From Anaerolineae bacterium (GTDB lineage Bacteria > Chloroflexota > Anaerolineae > DRVO01), in contig JABLXR010000016.1 in NCBI GenBank assembly GCA_013178015.1, positions 59,906-123,905 on the forward strand: DNA of 64,000 bases, in the 5' to 3' direction. Under the pieces are notes generated by a model. That model did not search any database and was not told where the DNA came from. It saw only the letters and a list, made by a program, of their open reading frames with translations. This document shows positions 52,751 to 61,723 of the stretch, in pieces. Position 1 is the stretch's first letter. Each line of letters starts with the position of its first letter. A program made the position numbers and the translations under genes.

Positions 52751-53525
52751 CTCCGCCTCCCAGCCCGAACAGACGCCGCGCGTTCCCGCTCAGAATGGCC
52801 TCCCGAGCCTCTTCGGCGATGGGTGCCTCCTGCACTGGCAGGAGCAGGCTCTCCGGGTACTGCAACACCGCACCCGACCCGTACAGCATGCGCCCACCAT
52901 GGCCCTCTTCCACCACCCTCTCCACGAGGAAAGCCGGGGGCTTGTAGGACATCTCCCAGGCGCCGTCAGCCACCAGCGCCAGGTCCGGCAGCAACGCCGA
53001 TACCTCGGCGAAGGTGGCCTGGCTCAACAGGTATCTGCCCTCGGGTAGCTCCCGCAGCAGGAACCGCACGTCGTCCACCGAGACGGGAGGCACGTGCATG
53101 CACCAGTGATGCGAGCGCTCGTCCTGCATCCTGACGGTCACCACCACCGGCAGCCCGGCGGCCTGAGCCCGCCGGACCAGCTCCAGGGCGACATCGTCGT
53201 ATAGCCGATATCCGTGGTAGTTAGGGATCAGGCGCAGGGCCACGCACCCCATCTCCCCCACCATAGTCTCGAAGTCTGCTTCCCAGCCGGGGAACGCCGG
53301 GTTCACCACCGCCATCGGCTTCATGCGCGCCGGGTCCCAGCCCTGCTCCTCCAGCATGCCCCGCATGGCGCTCAAGCAGTCCCGGTAGAAAGCACCCTCC
53401 ATAGGGCTGACCAGGGCCAGATCGGTCCCGGTGCGCGACATGAGCTGGCCCAGGCCCGAGGCGCCGCTGTAGTGCAGCCGGCGGAAGGGCCATCGCCCGG
53501 CCCAGGCATTGGCGTCAATGATCAT
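52740..53525 (-). CDS. Amidohydrolase-like TIM-barrel protein, divergent
   Basis: A 261-aa relative of the downstream gene. It has IIDANAWAGRWPF at the start in place of the HxH motif, so one canonical pair of metal ligands is absent; HHWCMHVPP and the terminal GNARRLFG are retained. So it may be inactive or use a different metal site. ATG 53525 overlaps the aminotransferase stop (ATGA); the open frame extends far upstream but is a shadow. Confidence 0.7.
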   Translation of the reverse strand: MIIDANAWAGRWPFRRLHYSGASGLGQLMSRTGTDLALVSPMEGAFYRDCLSAMRGMLEEQGWDPARMKPMAVVNPAFPGWEADFETMVGEMGCVALRLIPNYHGYRLYDDVALELVRRAQAAGLPVVVTVRMQDERSHHWCMHVPPVSVDDVRFLLRELPEGRYLLSQATFAEVSALLPDLALVADGAWEMSYKPPAFLVERVVEEGHGGRMLYGSGAVLQYPESLLLPVQEAPIAEEAREAILSGNARRLFGLGGGDDH

Positions 53526-54772
53526 CTCTCCCTCGCTTCCGCGGCCTCCGCCACCCGCTCCAGAGAGACCCGAAGCGCGGCCGCCGTCTCCTGCATTACT
53601 TCCATGTCGTGGGAGTAGGATATGTACCAGATAGGGAAGTAGGGGAACACCCCATGGAGCAGAAGCTCCCTCTGCAGCGTCACCCCCATCTCGGCAGTGC
53701 CCTGCCCGAAGACGATGTTGGGCAGGGCGTCGAACCCGAGCGCCCTGACCTCCAGCCCTACCTCCTCTCCCATGCGAACCGCCCGAGCCTTGAGCCAGGC
53801 GCCCCGCTCGGCGATGGCACCAGTGGTGTCCTTCTCCCGCGCCTCGCTGATAGCGGCGATGGAGGCCGCGATGGAGGCCGTCTCTCCCCCGAAGGTGGAG
53901 GAGATGGTGGTGTCGTTCCAGGCAGTCATCACCTCCCGCCTTCCCACCACCGCCGCGATGGGAAACCCGTTGGCCATCCCCTTGGAGAACACGGCCAGGT
54001 CGGGCGTCACCCCTATCAGCTCCTGCAGGCCCCCCAACGAGACCCGGAAGCCGGTCACGATCTCGTCGAAGATGAGGACAGCCCCGTGGCGGTCCACCAG
54101 CTCCCGCACGTGCCTGAGGTACTCGCGTATGCTGTCCGGCTCTTCGTGGTAGGGGGCGGCGAACACGAAGGCGGCTACCTGGTCGCCCCGCGTGGCGAAC
54201 AGGTCCGCCAGCTTCTCTCGGTCGCCGTAGGGCACGTCCACGGTAAGCGCCTTCACACACTCAGGGATCCCCTTCAGCCTGGCGTGCTTGGCCATGCTCC
54301 AGTCATGCCAGCCGTGGTAACCGCAGGACAACACCAGGTCGCGGCCAGTGTAGGTCCGGGCCACCCGGACGGCTGCTGACGTGCCCTCGGCCCCGGACTT
54401 GAGGAACCGCGCCATCTCGGCGCAGGGGATCACCTCAGTCAGCAGCTCCGCCAGCTCGACCTCCAGGGGATGGGCACTGCCGTACACCAGCCCCTCCCCC
54501 ATCTGCCGGGCCGCCGCCTCGATCACCCGGGGGTAGGCGTGGCCCAGCGTCACCGGCCCGCAGCCCAGCTTATGGTCTATGTAGCGGTTGCCGTCCAGGT
54601 CCCAGACGTAGGCGCCCTGGCCCCGCAGGATGTAGGGAGGATAGGCACCCTTGAGGTTCGGCGGCGGCATCTTGGAATTGGTCTGCCCGCCGCCGGGGAT
54701 GACCCTCAGGGCCCGCTCGTAGAGGGCCTCCCCCTTAGCAAGACGACTTCGATTCGCACCATCATCCATCAT
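53522..54772 (-). CDS. Class III aminotransferase (GSA-aminotransferase-like)
   Basis: A 416-aa PLP enzyme. The lysine for the Schiff base is Lys264 in VFSKGMANGFP, with IFDEIVTGFR (Asp236-Glu237) and GYHGWHDWSM upstream. HemL-like features include PGGGQTNSK and GAEGTSAAVRVART, but the surroundings (nitrilase, hydrolases, importer) suggest an omega-amino acid or amine substrate rather than haem (inference). ATG overlaps the nitrilase stop (ATGA). Confidence 0.88.
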   Translation of the reverse strand: MMDDGANRSRLAKGEALYERALRVIPGGGQTNSKMPPPNLKGAYPPYILRGQGAYVWDLDGNRYIDHKLGCGPVTLGHAYPRVIEAAARQMGEGLVYGSAHPLEVELAELLTEVIPCAEMARFLKSGAEGTSAAVRVARTYTGRDLVLSCGYHGWHDWSMAKHARLKGIPECVKALTVDVPYGDREKLADLFATRGDQVAAFVFAAPYHEEPDSIREYLRHVRELVDRHGAVLIFDEIVTGFRVSLGGLQELIGVTPDLAVFSKGMANGFPIAAVVGRREVMTAWNDTTISSTFGGETASIAASIAAISEAREKDTTGAIAERGAWLKARAVRMGEEVGLEVRALGFDALPNIVFGQGTAEMGVTLQRELLLHGVFPYFPIWYISYSHDMEVMQETAAALRVSLERVAEAAEARER

Positions 54773-55692
54773 CGTCCTCCGTGACGCTCCATATGCCGCG
54801 GCCCGGCCGAGGTGAGGTCAAGGCACCCATCCCCCGGCAGGCGCGCTGGCTCCACCAAAGCGCCGTAGACCTCAGGCCGCCGCCTTGCCATAGCATGGAA
54901 CCGGTAGTTGGACAAGCCCACCACCCCGAAGCAGCGCACCCACCGCGGCTGGTCCAGATCTACCACCACCGAAGCCACTCCCGGCAGCCGCCCGGCGGAG
55001 ACGAGGGTCTCCCCGTCGTGCCCGATGACGCCGCTGCGACCCATGATCGTGCCCGGCATCCAGGGTTCCTCCCGCCCGACGCCAAAGGTGACGGGCACCA
55101 GGTAGACGCAGCTGTCTATGGCCCGGCTGATGAGCTGCGCCATCCAGCCCACCTCCCCAAAGCCGCTCTGCACGTGGGGGAAGAATATGATCTCTGCCCC
55201 CTTCACCGCCAGCGTGCGCGCTGTCTCCGGGAAGGAGTTGTCCAGGCAAGTCATGATGCCGATACGGCCGAAGTCCAGGTCGAAGACCGGTAGCTCGTCC
55301 CCAGGCACGTAGCCGGCGTCCAGCTCGGGCTGGGTCAGGTGCACCTTGAAGTACTGCCCTAGGATGGCGCCGTCCCGCCCCAGAACCACCGCCGCGTTGC
55401 GCTTCACCCCCTCCACCACTCCGGCGAGAGGGGCGATGACATACATGCCCCACCGGGCCGCCACGCGGGCCACCGCCTCGGTCACCTCTCCCGGCACCGG
55501 CTCCGGGCTGGCGTCTAGGGGTACCCGGTAGGTAGAGAAGGCCTCGGGCAAGCAGGCGATGTCGCAGCCTCGGCTGCCCGCCTCATCGAGGGAAGCCACG
55601 GCATGGTCTAGATTGCTCCTGCGGAGGGCCTCGTCTGTGTCGCCCTCGGGCGGCGGAAGCTGGAGCGCAGCGATGTGAACTTCTCGTGCCAT
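54769..55692 (-). CDS. Carbon-nitrogen hydrolase (nitrilase superfamily)
   Basis: A 307-aa amidase of the nitrilase fold. The catalytic triad is Glu50 (ACLPEAFS), Lys116 (GQYFKVHL) and Cys149 (IMTCLDNSF). These hydrolyse amides or nitriles, often of N-carbamoyl or omega-amino acids. It is located directly upstream of the aminotransferase, so it likely generates its amino substrate (inference). Confidence 0.9.
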   Translation of the reverse strand: MAREVHIAALQLPPPEGDTDEALRRSNLDHAVASLDEAGSRGCDIACLPEAFSTYRVPLDASPEPVPGEVTEAVARVAARWGMYVIAPLAGVVEGVKRNAAVVLGRDGAILGQYFKVHLTQPELDAGYVPGDELPVFDLDFGRIGIMTCLDNSFPETARTLAVKGAEIIFFPHVQSGFGEVGWMAQLISRAIDSCVYLVPVTFGVGREEPWMPGTIMGRSGVIGHDGETLVSAGRLPGVASVVVDLDQPRWVRCFGVVGLSNYRFHAMARRRPEVYGALVEPARLPGDGCLDLTSAGPRHMERHGGR

Positions 55693-55774
55693 CAGGTACC
55701 TCCCTTGAAACGCCTACCCACACTTCTCGGTGTGGGCAGCCGTCAGACAGCCTCACATCAGGGCTGGACAAGGG

Positions 55775-56866
55775 TCACCAGGTTTCCTCTACGAGCCATC
55801 TCTGCAGAAACCGAATCCCTGCCTCCACGTCCGTTTCGTGTCCGCCCTCATGTAGGTCCAGCTCTATGCGCTCTCCTACCCCTAGCTTCCGATAGTGCTC
55901 GGCCGCTTCTTCGTACTCCTCCAAGACAAATGGCCACCAAGCGATCCCATCGCACTTGCCCGTCTGCACCTGCAGCGGCCGAGGACATATCAGTGAAGCC
56001 AGGTCGCTGTCGCCGAACTCGCGCAGCCACCCAGGGATGAACACGTGCTCCGCATCAGCGGAAAGGAAGCAGCTATAGCGAGGGTCGTCGACCACCATCT
56101 TCGGCACGCGCTTGTTGAACCAGGCTGTAGTGATCCCGGCCCGCAGCCTAGGTTCCAGCGGAAGCGTGAACATCACGTAGGCGCCGCCCATGCTGACTCC
56201 CCACATGGCCGTTCGGTTCACATCGAGGTCCGGTCTGGTCTCTGCGTAGTCCAGCAGCCTGGACGTCTGCTGTATCTCTAGACCGAACAGGGTACCCCCC
56301 AACATGAGGCACATGCGCTCCAACCTGGCCCTTGGCGCCGCTTCTGTGACATTGAGCGGCGCTAGAACGGCGAAACCCGCCTCAACCAAGCGCCTGCCGT
56401 AAGCGTGGTATGCATTGCGAGCATCATTGAAGCCGAAGATGACCTCCGGCGAACTGCCCACCCCGTGCTGGGCCACGACGATGGGGAAGGGCGGGTCGCC
56501 TCGTTCTGGCACCGCCAGTACGGCCCGAGCTCGATAGCGCCCCAGAAAAGGCAGAACCACCCACTGCGCTCGAATGGTATCGCTCTCCAGGAACGGCGAG
56601 AACTCCGCGCTGGGCGGCTCAGGCGCAGTTGGGAAGGAACCCACGGCCTGCAGCCACCGAGCTCGGTTGTCCTTCACGGACTCAAGGAAGGCCTCCGGCG
56701 ATGAGTAGTCCCACCTCCATAGCGTAGATCTGCGCTCTGGCAGTGCCTCTGATTCCGCCCGTAGGAAGTCCTCAACCTCCTTGCGGAGCAGATTCTGCCT
56801 GTCCTCAACCACACGTGAGACCTCGGCCTCCCCCATGCTGTCCACCGTCTTCCAGACATTCCGCAT
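55775..56866 (-). CDS. Alpha/beta-hydrolase (acetyl-xylan-esterase-like)
   Basis: A 363-aa protein with an ~80-residue N-terminal extension, an oxyanion-type VVAQHGVGSSP near residues 131-140, the nucleophile elbow WGVSMGGAY with Ser225, and late Asp and GGHETD His. No signal peptide, so cytosolic. ATG 56866 has GGAGG 6 nt upstream. It lies 82 bp before the nitrilase and belongs to the same operon. Confidence 0.82.
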   Translation of the reverse strand: MRNVWKTVDSMGEAEVSRVVEDRQNLLRKEVEDFLRAESEALPERRSTLWRWDYSSPEAFLESVKDNRARWLQAVGSFPTAPEPPSAEFSPFLESDTIRAQWVVLPFLGRYRARAVLAVPERGDPPFPIVVAQHGVGSSPEVIFGFNDARNAYHAYGRRLVEAGFAVLAPLNVTEAAPRARLERMCLMLGGTLFGLEIQQTSRLLDYAETRPDLDVNRTAMWGVSMGGAYVMFTLPLEPRLRAGITTAWFNKRVPKMVVDDPRYSCFLSADAEHVFIPGWLREFGDSDLASLICPRPLQVQTGKCDGIAWWPFVLEEYEEAAEHYRKLGVGERIELDLHEGGHETDVEAGIRFLQRWLVEETW

Positions 56867-56923
56867 TGCACACCTCCGCACCGAGCCTCCGGCGTGTTGC
56901 AGGCTTCGAAAGCCCCAGCCGCA

Positions 56924-56959
56924 GCTCTGCCTTGGAGCCGAAGAGCTCCAAGGCAGAGC
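56924..56959 (-). promoter_or_regulatory. Intercistronic stem-loop between SBP and esterase genes
   Basis: A 15-bp perfect stem GCTCTGCCTTGGAGC (56924-56938) and GCTCCAAGGCAGAGC (56945-56959), loop CGAAGA. No T-run on minus. It resembles the stem-loop at 49853 in its position after the binding protein. Confidence 0.65.
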
Positions 56960-57018
56960 ACTCGTGACCCTATTGCGTCTGCAGGCGTAACGGCTTCCAG
57001 GAGCTAAGTCTCACTCGC

Positions 57019-58380
57019 TCAAGCGCCACCTTCCGTAGCCCACCACTCATCCAGAATCACCTGGATATTGTCATGAGCAGTCTGAGTCGCCTCTTTAGCA
57101 CTCAGGGTCTCCTCCAGAGAGAAGAACGCGCTAAGCGGGTCACCTACGGCTGTCGCGATCTTGCTGGACATGGGGTGAACCAGATATGGGATGGCGAACT
57201 CGGCCGAAACCAAGAAAGCTCGGATGTTGTCCGGCTTCTTGCCCGACTCGGCGAAGGCTTCAGATTCGGCGATGGGCATCCGCCCAGGCACCACGTGACC
57301 CTCGGATGCCGCCCAGGTTAGCAGCTCGGGACCACTGGCCCACTTGATGAACTGCCAGGCTTCCTCTTTGTGTGGCGTAGTGTTGATGATGAAGAGCTCC
57401 TCCGTCCACATGCCGGTGCCGCGGTGATCGCCGTCCGACCACCTCATGATGGGCAGAGGCACGATGTCCCAATCGAACTCGAGCATGCGCGCCGGCTCCA
57501 GGAACCAGGAGCCACCGGCGTACATCCCGATCCGGCCGGCCTCAAACATGGGCATCAGCCCCTGCTCAGCGGTGACGGCCGGCGGCGGCGCGATCTTGTC
57601 CGTGTTCCACAGATCCTTCCACATCTGCACGATGTAGACCCGCAGGTCCGAGTAGAACAGCGAGTTGCGCCAGTCCTCGTCGGCAATGGGACCGGCGATG
57701 AACAGGGGGGCGTAGTAGCTCCCCTGATCGAGCATGACGCCGTACAGGTTGTTCTCCGGATCGGCGATGGCGGCGCCCATCTGCTTGAGGTCGTCCCAGG
57801 TCCAATCGTCGGTGGGGTAGTCCACACCAGCGTCGTCAAACAGCTTCTTGTTGAAGTAGATTAGGGTACAAGTGAAGCCCATGGGCATCGTCAGTCGCTG
57901 CCCGAGCCATTGCGTAGCGTCTAGCAGCTTGGGATAGAAGTCGTCGATTCTGACTTCGTCAGCGTCACGCTGGATGAGATCGTCCAGCACCAGCAGGTTC
58001 TTCCAGAGAGCTGGCCACCCGCCTCCCAACCACCCGCAGTCGGGCGGTGTCCCGCCGGCAATCGTGATGGTTACCTTCTCGAGCGCGTTGGTGTTGTACA
58101 TGGGCTCGATCTCGATGTCCGGATTCTTCTCCATGTACGTGTTGATGATGTACTCACCGTAGCGCGCTTTCTCCGGGGTATACTGCGGCCACTCGAATAC
58201 CAGCTTCACCTTCTCTCCGGCCGCCCTGGGCGGTTCGGTGGCAGCGGCGGGAGCCGCCGTCTCGCCAGCCGCAGGGGCCGGAGTAGCCCCGGCACAGGCG
58301 GCCAGTGCGGCTCCGCCGGCTGCCGCCAATCCAAGCGCACCTGCCGCCCTCAGCAACTCCCTTCTAGTCCACTTGCGCAT
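57019..58380 (-). CDS. ABC transporter sugar-binding lipoprotein (second importer)
   Basis: A 453-aa extracellular binding protein. Tat-type TRRELLRAAG (residues 5-14), lipobox LAAC with Cys29, a PAPAAGETAAPAA spacer, and then KVKLVFEWPQYTPEKARYGE. The fold ends with FIKWASGPELLTWAASEG, typical of family 1. ATG 58380. It is transcribed after the two permeases. Confidence 0.92.
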   Translation of the reverse strand: MRKWTRRELLRAAGALGLAAAGGAALAACAGATPAPAAGETAAPAAATEPPRAAGEKVKLVFEWPQYTPEKARYGEYIINTYMEKNPDIEIEPMYNTNALEKVTITIAGGTPPDCGWLGGGWPALWKNLLVLDDLIQRDADEVRIDDFYPKLLDATQWLGQRLTMPMGFTCTLIYFNKKLFDDAGVDYPTDDWTWDDLKQMGAAIADPENNLYGVMLDQGSYYAPLFIAGPIADEDWRNSLFYSDLRVYIVQMWKDLWNTDKIAPPPAVTAEQGLMPMFEAGRIGMYAGGSWFLEPARMLEFDWDIVPLPIMRWSDGDHRGTGMWTEELFIINTTPHKEEAWQFIKWASGPELLTWAASEGHVVPGRMPIAESEAFAESGKKPDNIRAFLVSAEFAIPYLVHPMSSKIATAVGDPLSAFFSLEETLSAKEATQTAHDNIQVILDEWWATEGGA

Positions 58381-58440
58381 CTTGTTCCTCCTCCGCTAGG
58401 TTCGCCGAACGCATCGCGACAGTGCCGTGGGTCGCCTCCT

Positions 58441-59328
58441 CTACGCCTTCATCCCGCTCATCACCACCCCCTCAATGAAGTACCGCTGGGCCAGGAAGTA
58501 GACGACGATCGGGGCTATGGCCACCATCACCGTGGCCGCCATGAGGTAGTTCCATTCCACGCTAAAAGGCCCCTTGAACCGATACAGGCCCACCGCCAGC
58601 GTCATCTTCTCCGCCGAATGCAGGTACACCAGCGGCCCAAAGAAGTCGTTCCAGTGGGCCACGAACTGGAATACCGCTATCGCCCCCAAGGCTGGCTTGC
58701 AGAGCGGCAATAGGATGTTCCAGAAAGTCCGAAAGTTGCTGCAGCCGTCGATCCTGGCGGCATCATCAAGCTCGTAAGGCAGAGTCATGAAGAACTGGCG
58801 AAGAAGGAAGATGTTGAAGGCCCCCCCGCCAAAGAACGAGGGAATGATCAACGGCCACAGGGTGTTGATCATCCTCAGGTTGCGGAAGATTATGTAGACA
58901 GGGATGAGAGTCACCCATCCGGGGAGCATCATGGTAGCCAGGACGACGATGAAGATCAGATCGCGGCCAGGGAACCGCAGCCGGGCAAAGGAGTACGCCG
59001 CCAGGGCCGAGGTTGCCATGGCACCGACCATCGACAGGCTGGTCACCAGCACCGTATTCTTCAGCAGTACCGGGAAGTCCATCACCTTCATGGCAGTGAC
59101 GTAGTTCCCCCAGACGACGGGGTCTGGTATCCACTGCGGAGGGAACTGGAACACGGCGCCGGACTTCTTCAGCGAGGTGGACAGCATCCAGGCGAACGGC
59201 ATGATGAACACCACGCTCCCGGCGACGAGCAGCAGCGAGTAGAACACCGTGGGCAGGAACCGCCGCCAGCTGCGGCGGGTCCTGACCGCCACTGCCTGAC
59301 CTCCCAGGGCTTCCACCTTGGTGGTCAC
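58441..59328 (-). CDS. Carbohydrate ABC transporter permease (MalG/CUT1, second importer)
   Basis: A 295-aa permease; EAA loop DDAARIDGCSNFRTFWNILLPL. Start GTG 59328, with GGGGAGG upstream; TTG 59343 is alternative. Six TM segments. Confidence 0.9.
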   Translation of the reverse strand: MTTKVEALGGQAVAVRTRRSWRRFLPTVFYSLLLVAGSVVFIMPFAWMLSTSLKKSGAVFQFPPQWIPDPVVWGNYVTAMKVMDFPVLLKNTVLVTSLSMVGAMATSALAAYSFARLRFPGRDLIFIVVLATMMLPGWVTLIPVYIIFRNLRMINTLWPLIIPSFFGGGAFNIFLLRQFFMTLPYELDDAARIDGCSNFRTFWNILLPLCKPALGAIAVFQFVAHWNDFFGPLVYLHSAEKMTLAVGLYRFKGPFSVEWNYLMAATVMVAIAPIVVYFLAQRYFIEGVVMSGMKA

Positions 59329-59356
59329 GCCTCCCCTCCCCAAGTCCTTGTCGCTC

Positions 59357-60286
59357 TCATTTGCGCAGCGTCCCCTCGTAGAAGACCCACATGGGGGAAG
59401 AGCGGATCACCACCAGAGTGAGAGCTAGGATGATGGCGAATAGAATCCAGGCCAGGGCTGACGCGTACCCCATCTCGAAGTACTGGAAGGCGTTCTGGTA
59501 GAGGTACAGACCATAGAAGAGGGTGGCGTTGTTGGGCCCTCCCTGGGTAGCGATGAACGCCTGGGCGAACGTCTGCAACGAGCCTATGATCCCCATGACC
59601 AGGTTGAAGAAGATGGTCGGAGTGAGCATGGGCACAGTGACGTGCCAGAACCGCCGCATCGCCCCAGCCCCATCCATCTCCGCCGCCTCGTACAGGTGGC
59701 CCGGGATGTTCTGCAGGCCCGCCAGGAAGATGATCATCCTGCCACCTACCCCCCACAGGCTCATGATGATCAGCCCGGGCAGGGCCCAGACCTGGCTCTG
59801 GAACCACAACGGCCCCTCGAGGCCGATCATTTTGAGGAAGGTGTTGAGCAAGCCGTAGGCCGGGCTGAAGATCCACATCCAGATGAGGGTCAGTGCCACT
59901 CCACCAAGCAGCGAGGGGAGGTAGAACGCGGTACGGTAGAAGCGCATCCCCGGCACTCTCTGGTTCAGTAGCATGGCCACCGTGAGCGCCAGCACCATGC
60001 CTAGAGGAACGGAGGCGAGGGAGTAGCGGAAGGTGACGCTAAGGGATATGCCGAACTTATCATCGGCGGAGAACAGCTTGCGGTAGTTGTCCAGCCCCAC
60101 CCACTTCGAGGGCTCCAGCAACGAGTAGTCGGTGAAGCTGAAGTAGAAGGAGGCTATCATTGGCCCAATGGTGAAGAAGAGGAAGCCAAGGATCCAGGGC
60201 AAGATGAAGAGATAGCCGTCCAGCTTCTCCCGGCTGGACGCGGACATGCCTCGCCAGGGCAGGCGAGCCTGAGCCACCACACTCAC
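59357..60286 (-). CDS. Carbohydrate ABC transporter permease (MalF/CUT1, second importer)
   Basis: A 309-aa permease; EAA loop YEAAEMDGAGAMRRFWHVTVPML. GTG 60286 has GGAGG 8 nt upstream. It starts the second importer operon, ending at 52028. Confidence 0.9.
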   Translation of the reverse strand: MSVVAQARLPWRGMSASSREKLDGYLFILPWILGFLFFTIGPMIASFYFSFTDYSLLEPSKWVGLDNYRKLFSADDKFGISLSVTFRYSLASVPLGMVLALTVAMLLNQRVPGMRFYRTAFYLPSLLGGVALTLIWMWIFSPAYGLLNTFLKMIGLEGPLWFQSQVWALPGLIIMSLWGVGGRMIIFLAGLQNIPGHLYEAAEMDGAGAMRRFWHVTVPMLTPTIFFNLVMGIIGSLQTFAQAFIATQGGPNNATLFYGLYLYQNAFQYFEMGYASALAWILFAIILALTLVVIRSSPMWVFYEGTLRK

Positions 60287-60403
60287 CCGTAACACCTCCC
60301 TCGTTCGCCCTCTACTCCGCTAGGGACCAGTCCTCCCCCTTCTCAGTATACTAGGCCCGCAAGGGTCCCGGCTGCCAACTCCCTGCCATCTGCCTGCCAG
60401 GAG

Positions 60404-60433
60404 TTGCACCGGTCGCGCCGCCTTGGGTAGCAT
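60404..60433 (+). promoter_or_regulatory. Weak candidate promoter for the HTH-receiver gene
   Basis: TTGCAC (60404-60409), 18-bp spacer and TAGCAT (60428-60433), about 70 nt before ATG 60505. Confidence 0.25.
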
Positions 60434-60504
60434 GTACTGGTTGGCACGCTCTTCGGAGGCCGTCCGTTACAGCGTCAGCACCTGCACGCGGCTAGCAGAA
60501 CGCC

Positions 60505-61680
60505 ATGTCAGAGTCCGGGCTTGATCTCGATACCGTCCGGTGGTTGCTGGCCCACATGGACGACAGGATCGCCCTCGCCGGCAATCCTGCGCTGGCGGAG
60601 ATCCCCTCCCTGGCCGGGGCCGCACCCTACGATCGAGCCAACACCATCCGTACCCTCCTGCTGGAAGCCATGGAGTTCCTGCGGCCGCCGCGGCGCGGAG
60701 TCCGCCAGGCGGATGATGCCCGCGCCTATAACGTGCTCTGGCTCCGCTATGTCGAGGGCATGAGCGTCCTTCAGGTGGGGGAGGAATTGGCGCTCAGCGA
60801 GCGCCAGACTCACCGGGAGTTGCGGGCGGCTGAGGCCAAGCTGGCCGAGGTGCTGACCATCCGCCTGGCCAAGCTCGAATCGGCCCCGCCCGGGGTGGAC
60901 TCGGCCGACCAGCCGGAGGCCATCGAAGTGACCGCTCGTCCGGCGCAGGTGAACCTCCAGAGCCTGCTGCAGGACGCCATCAAGACGGTGACCCCGCTGG
61001 CTCAGAGCGTGGGCGCAACCATCAGAGTGGAGACGGGCCAGGCACACGGTAGCGTCTTCGCCGACGAAGGCATCCTCCGCCAATGGGTCATCCAGGCTCT
61101 CAGCCTCGGGGTGCAGACGACGCCGGACGGTGAGGTCGAGCTGTCGTCCATCGCTTCGGAGGGCACCACCATCGCGGTCTCCTTCCACCCGCCGCTCGTT
61201 CCCTACAGCCGCGAGGCCCTGGCCGATCTGCGTCGCCTGGCCGAGGCTCTGAACGCGCGCTTCGTCCCAAGCGGCGGGACGGCGGATCCCGTGCGACTCA
61301 GCCTCTTCTTGCCCGCGCGCCAAGCCCGTCCGGTGCTCGTGATAGAGGACAGCGCCGCCGCAGTGGAGCTGTACCGCCGTTACCTGGAACCCCAGGGAGA
61401 GTGGCGCGTGATCGCCGCCGACGACCCTCAGCGCGCTTACGACCTGGCGCGCGAAAGCCGACCCTCGGTGATCCTGCTGGACCTCCTCATGCCGGGGACG
61501 GATGGCTGGACCATCCTCAACCTGCTGCACGCCAACGAGGACACCGCCGACATACCGGTCATCGTGTGCTCCGTCTTCCACGATGCCCTGCTGGCCAAAG
61601 CTCTGGGGGCCAAAGCCCACCTGCGCAAGCCCGTGTCTCAACCGGAGCTCCTGGCCGCGGTCAACCGCTGGGCTCGGTAA
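60505..61680 (+). CDS. HTH + ATPase-like + receiver regulator
   Basis: A 391-aa protein in three parts. Residues ~75-115 form an HTH like sigma-70 region 4 (LRYVEGMSVLQVGEELALSE, then RQTHREL). Residues ~147-272 follow the HATPase beta-alpha pattern (FADEGILRQWVIQALSLG) but lack the N, G1 and G2 boxes. Residues ~274-391 form an intact receiver (VLVIEDSAAAVEL, VILLDLLMPGTDGW, AHLRKPVSQPELL). It is a non-canonical order, output first and receiver last. It faces the histidine kinase at 61724, separated by 43 bp. Confidence 0.78.
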   Translation: MSESGLDLDTVRWLLAHMDDRIALAGNPALAEIPSLAGAAPYDRANTIRTLLLEAMEFLRPPRRGVRQADDARAYNVLWLRYVEGMSVLQVGEELALSERQTHRELRAAEAKLAEVLTIRLAKLESAPPGVDSADQPEAIEVTARPAQVNLQSLLQDAIKTVTPLAQSVGATIRVETGQAHGSVFADEGILRQWVIQALSLGVQTTPDGEVELSSIASEGTTIAVSFHPPLVPYSREALADLRRLAEALNARFVPSGGTADPVRLSLFLPARQARPVLVIEDSAAAVELYRRYLEPQGEWRVIAADDPQRAYDLARESRPSVILLDLLMPGTDGWTILNLLHANEDTADIPVIVCSVFHDALLAKALGAKAHLRKPVSQPELLAAVNRWAR

Positions 61681-61723
61681 AAGGCCACGCTGTAGGGGAA
61701 TCCCGGAGCCGGATTCCCTGGTT

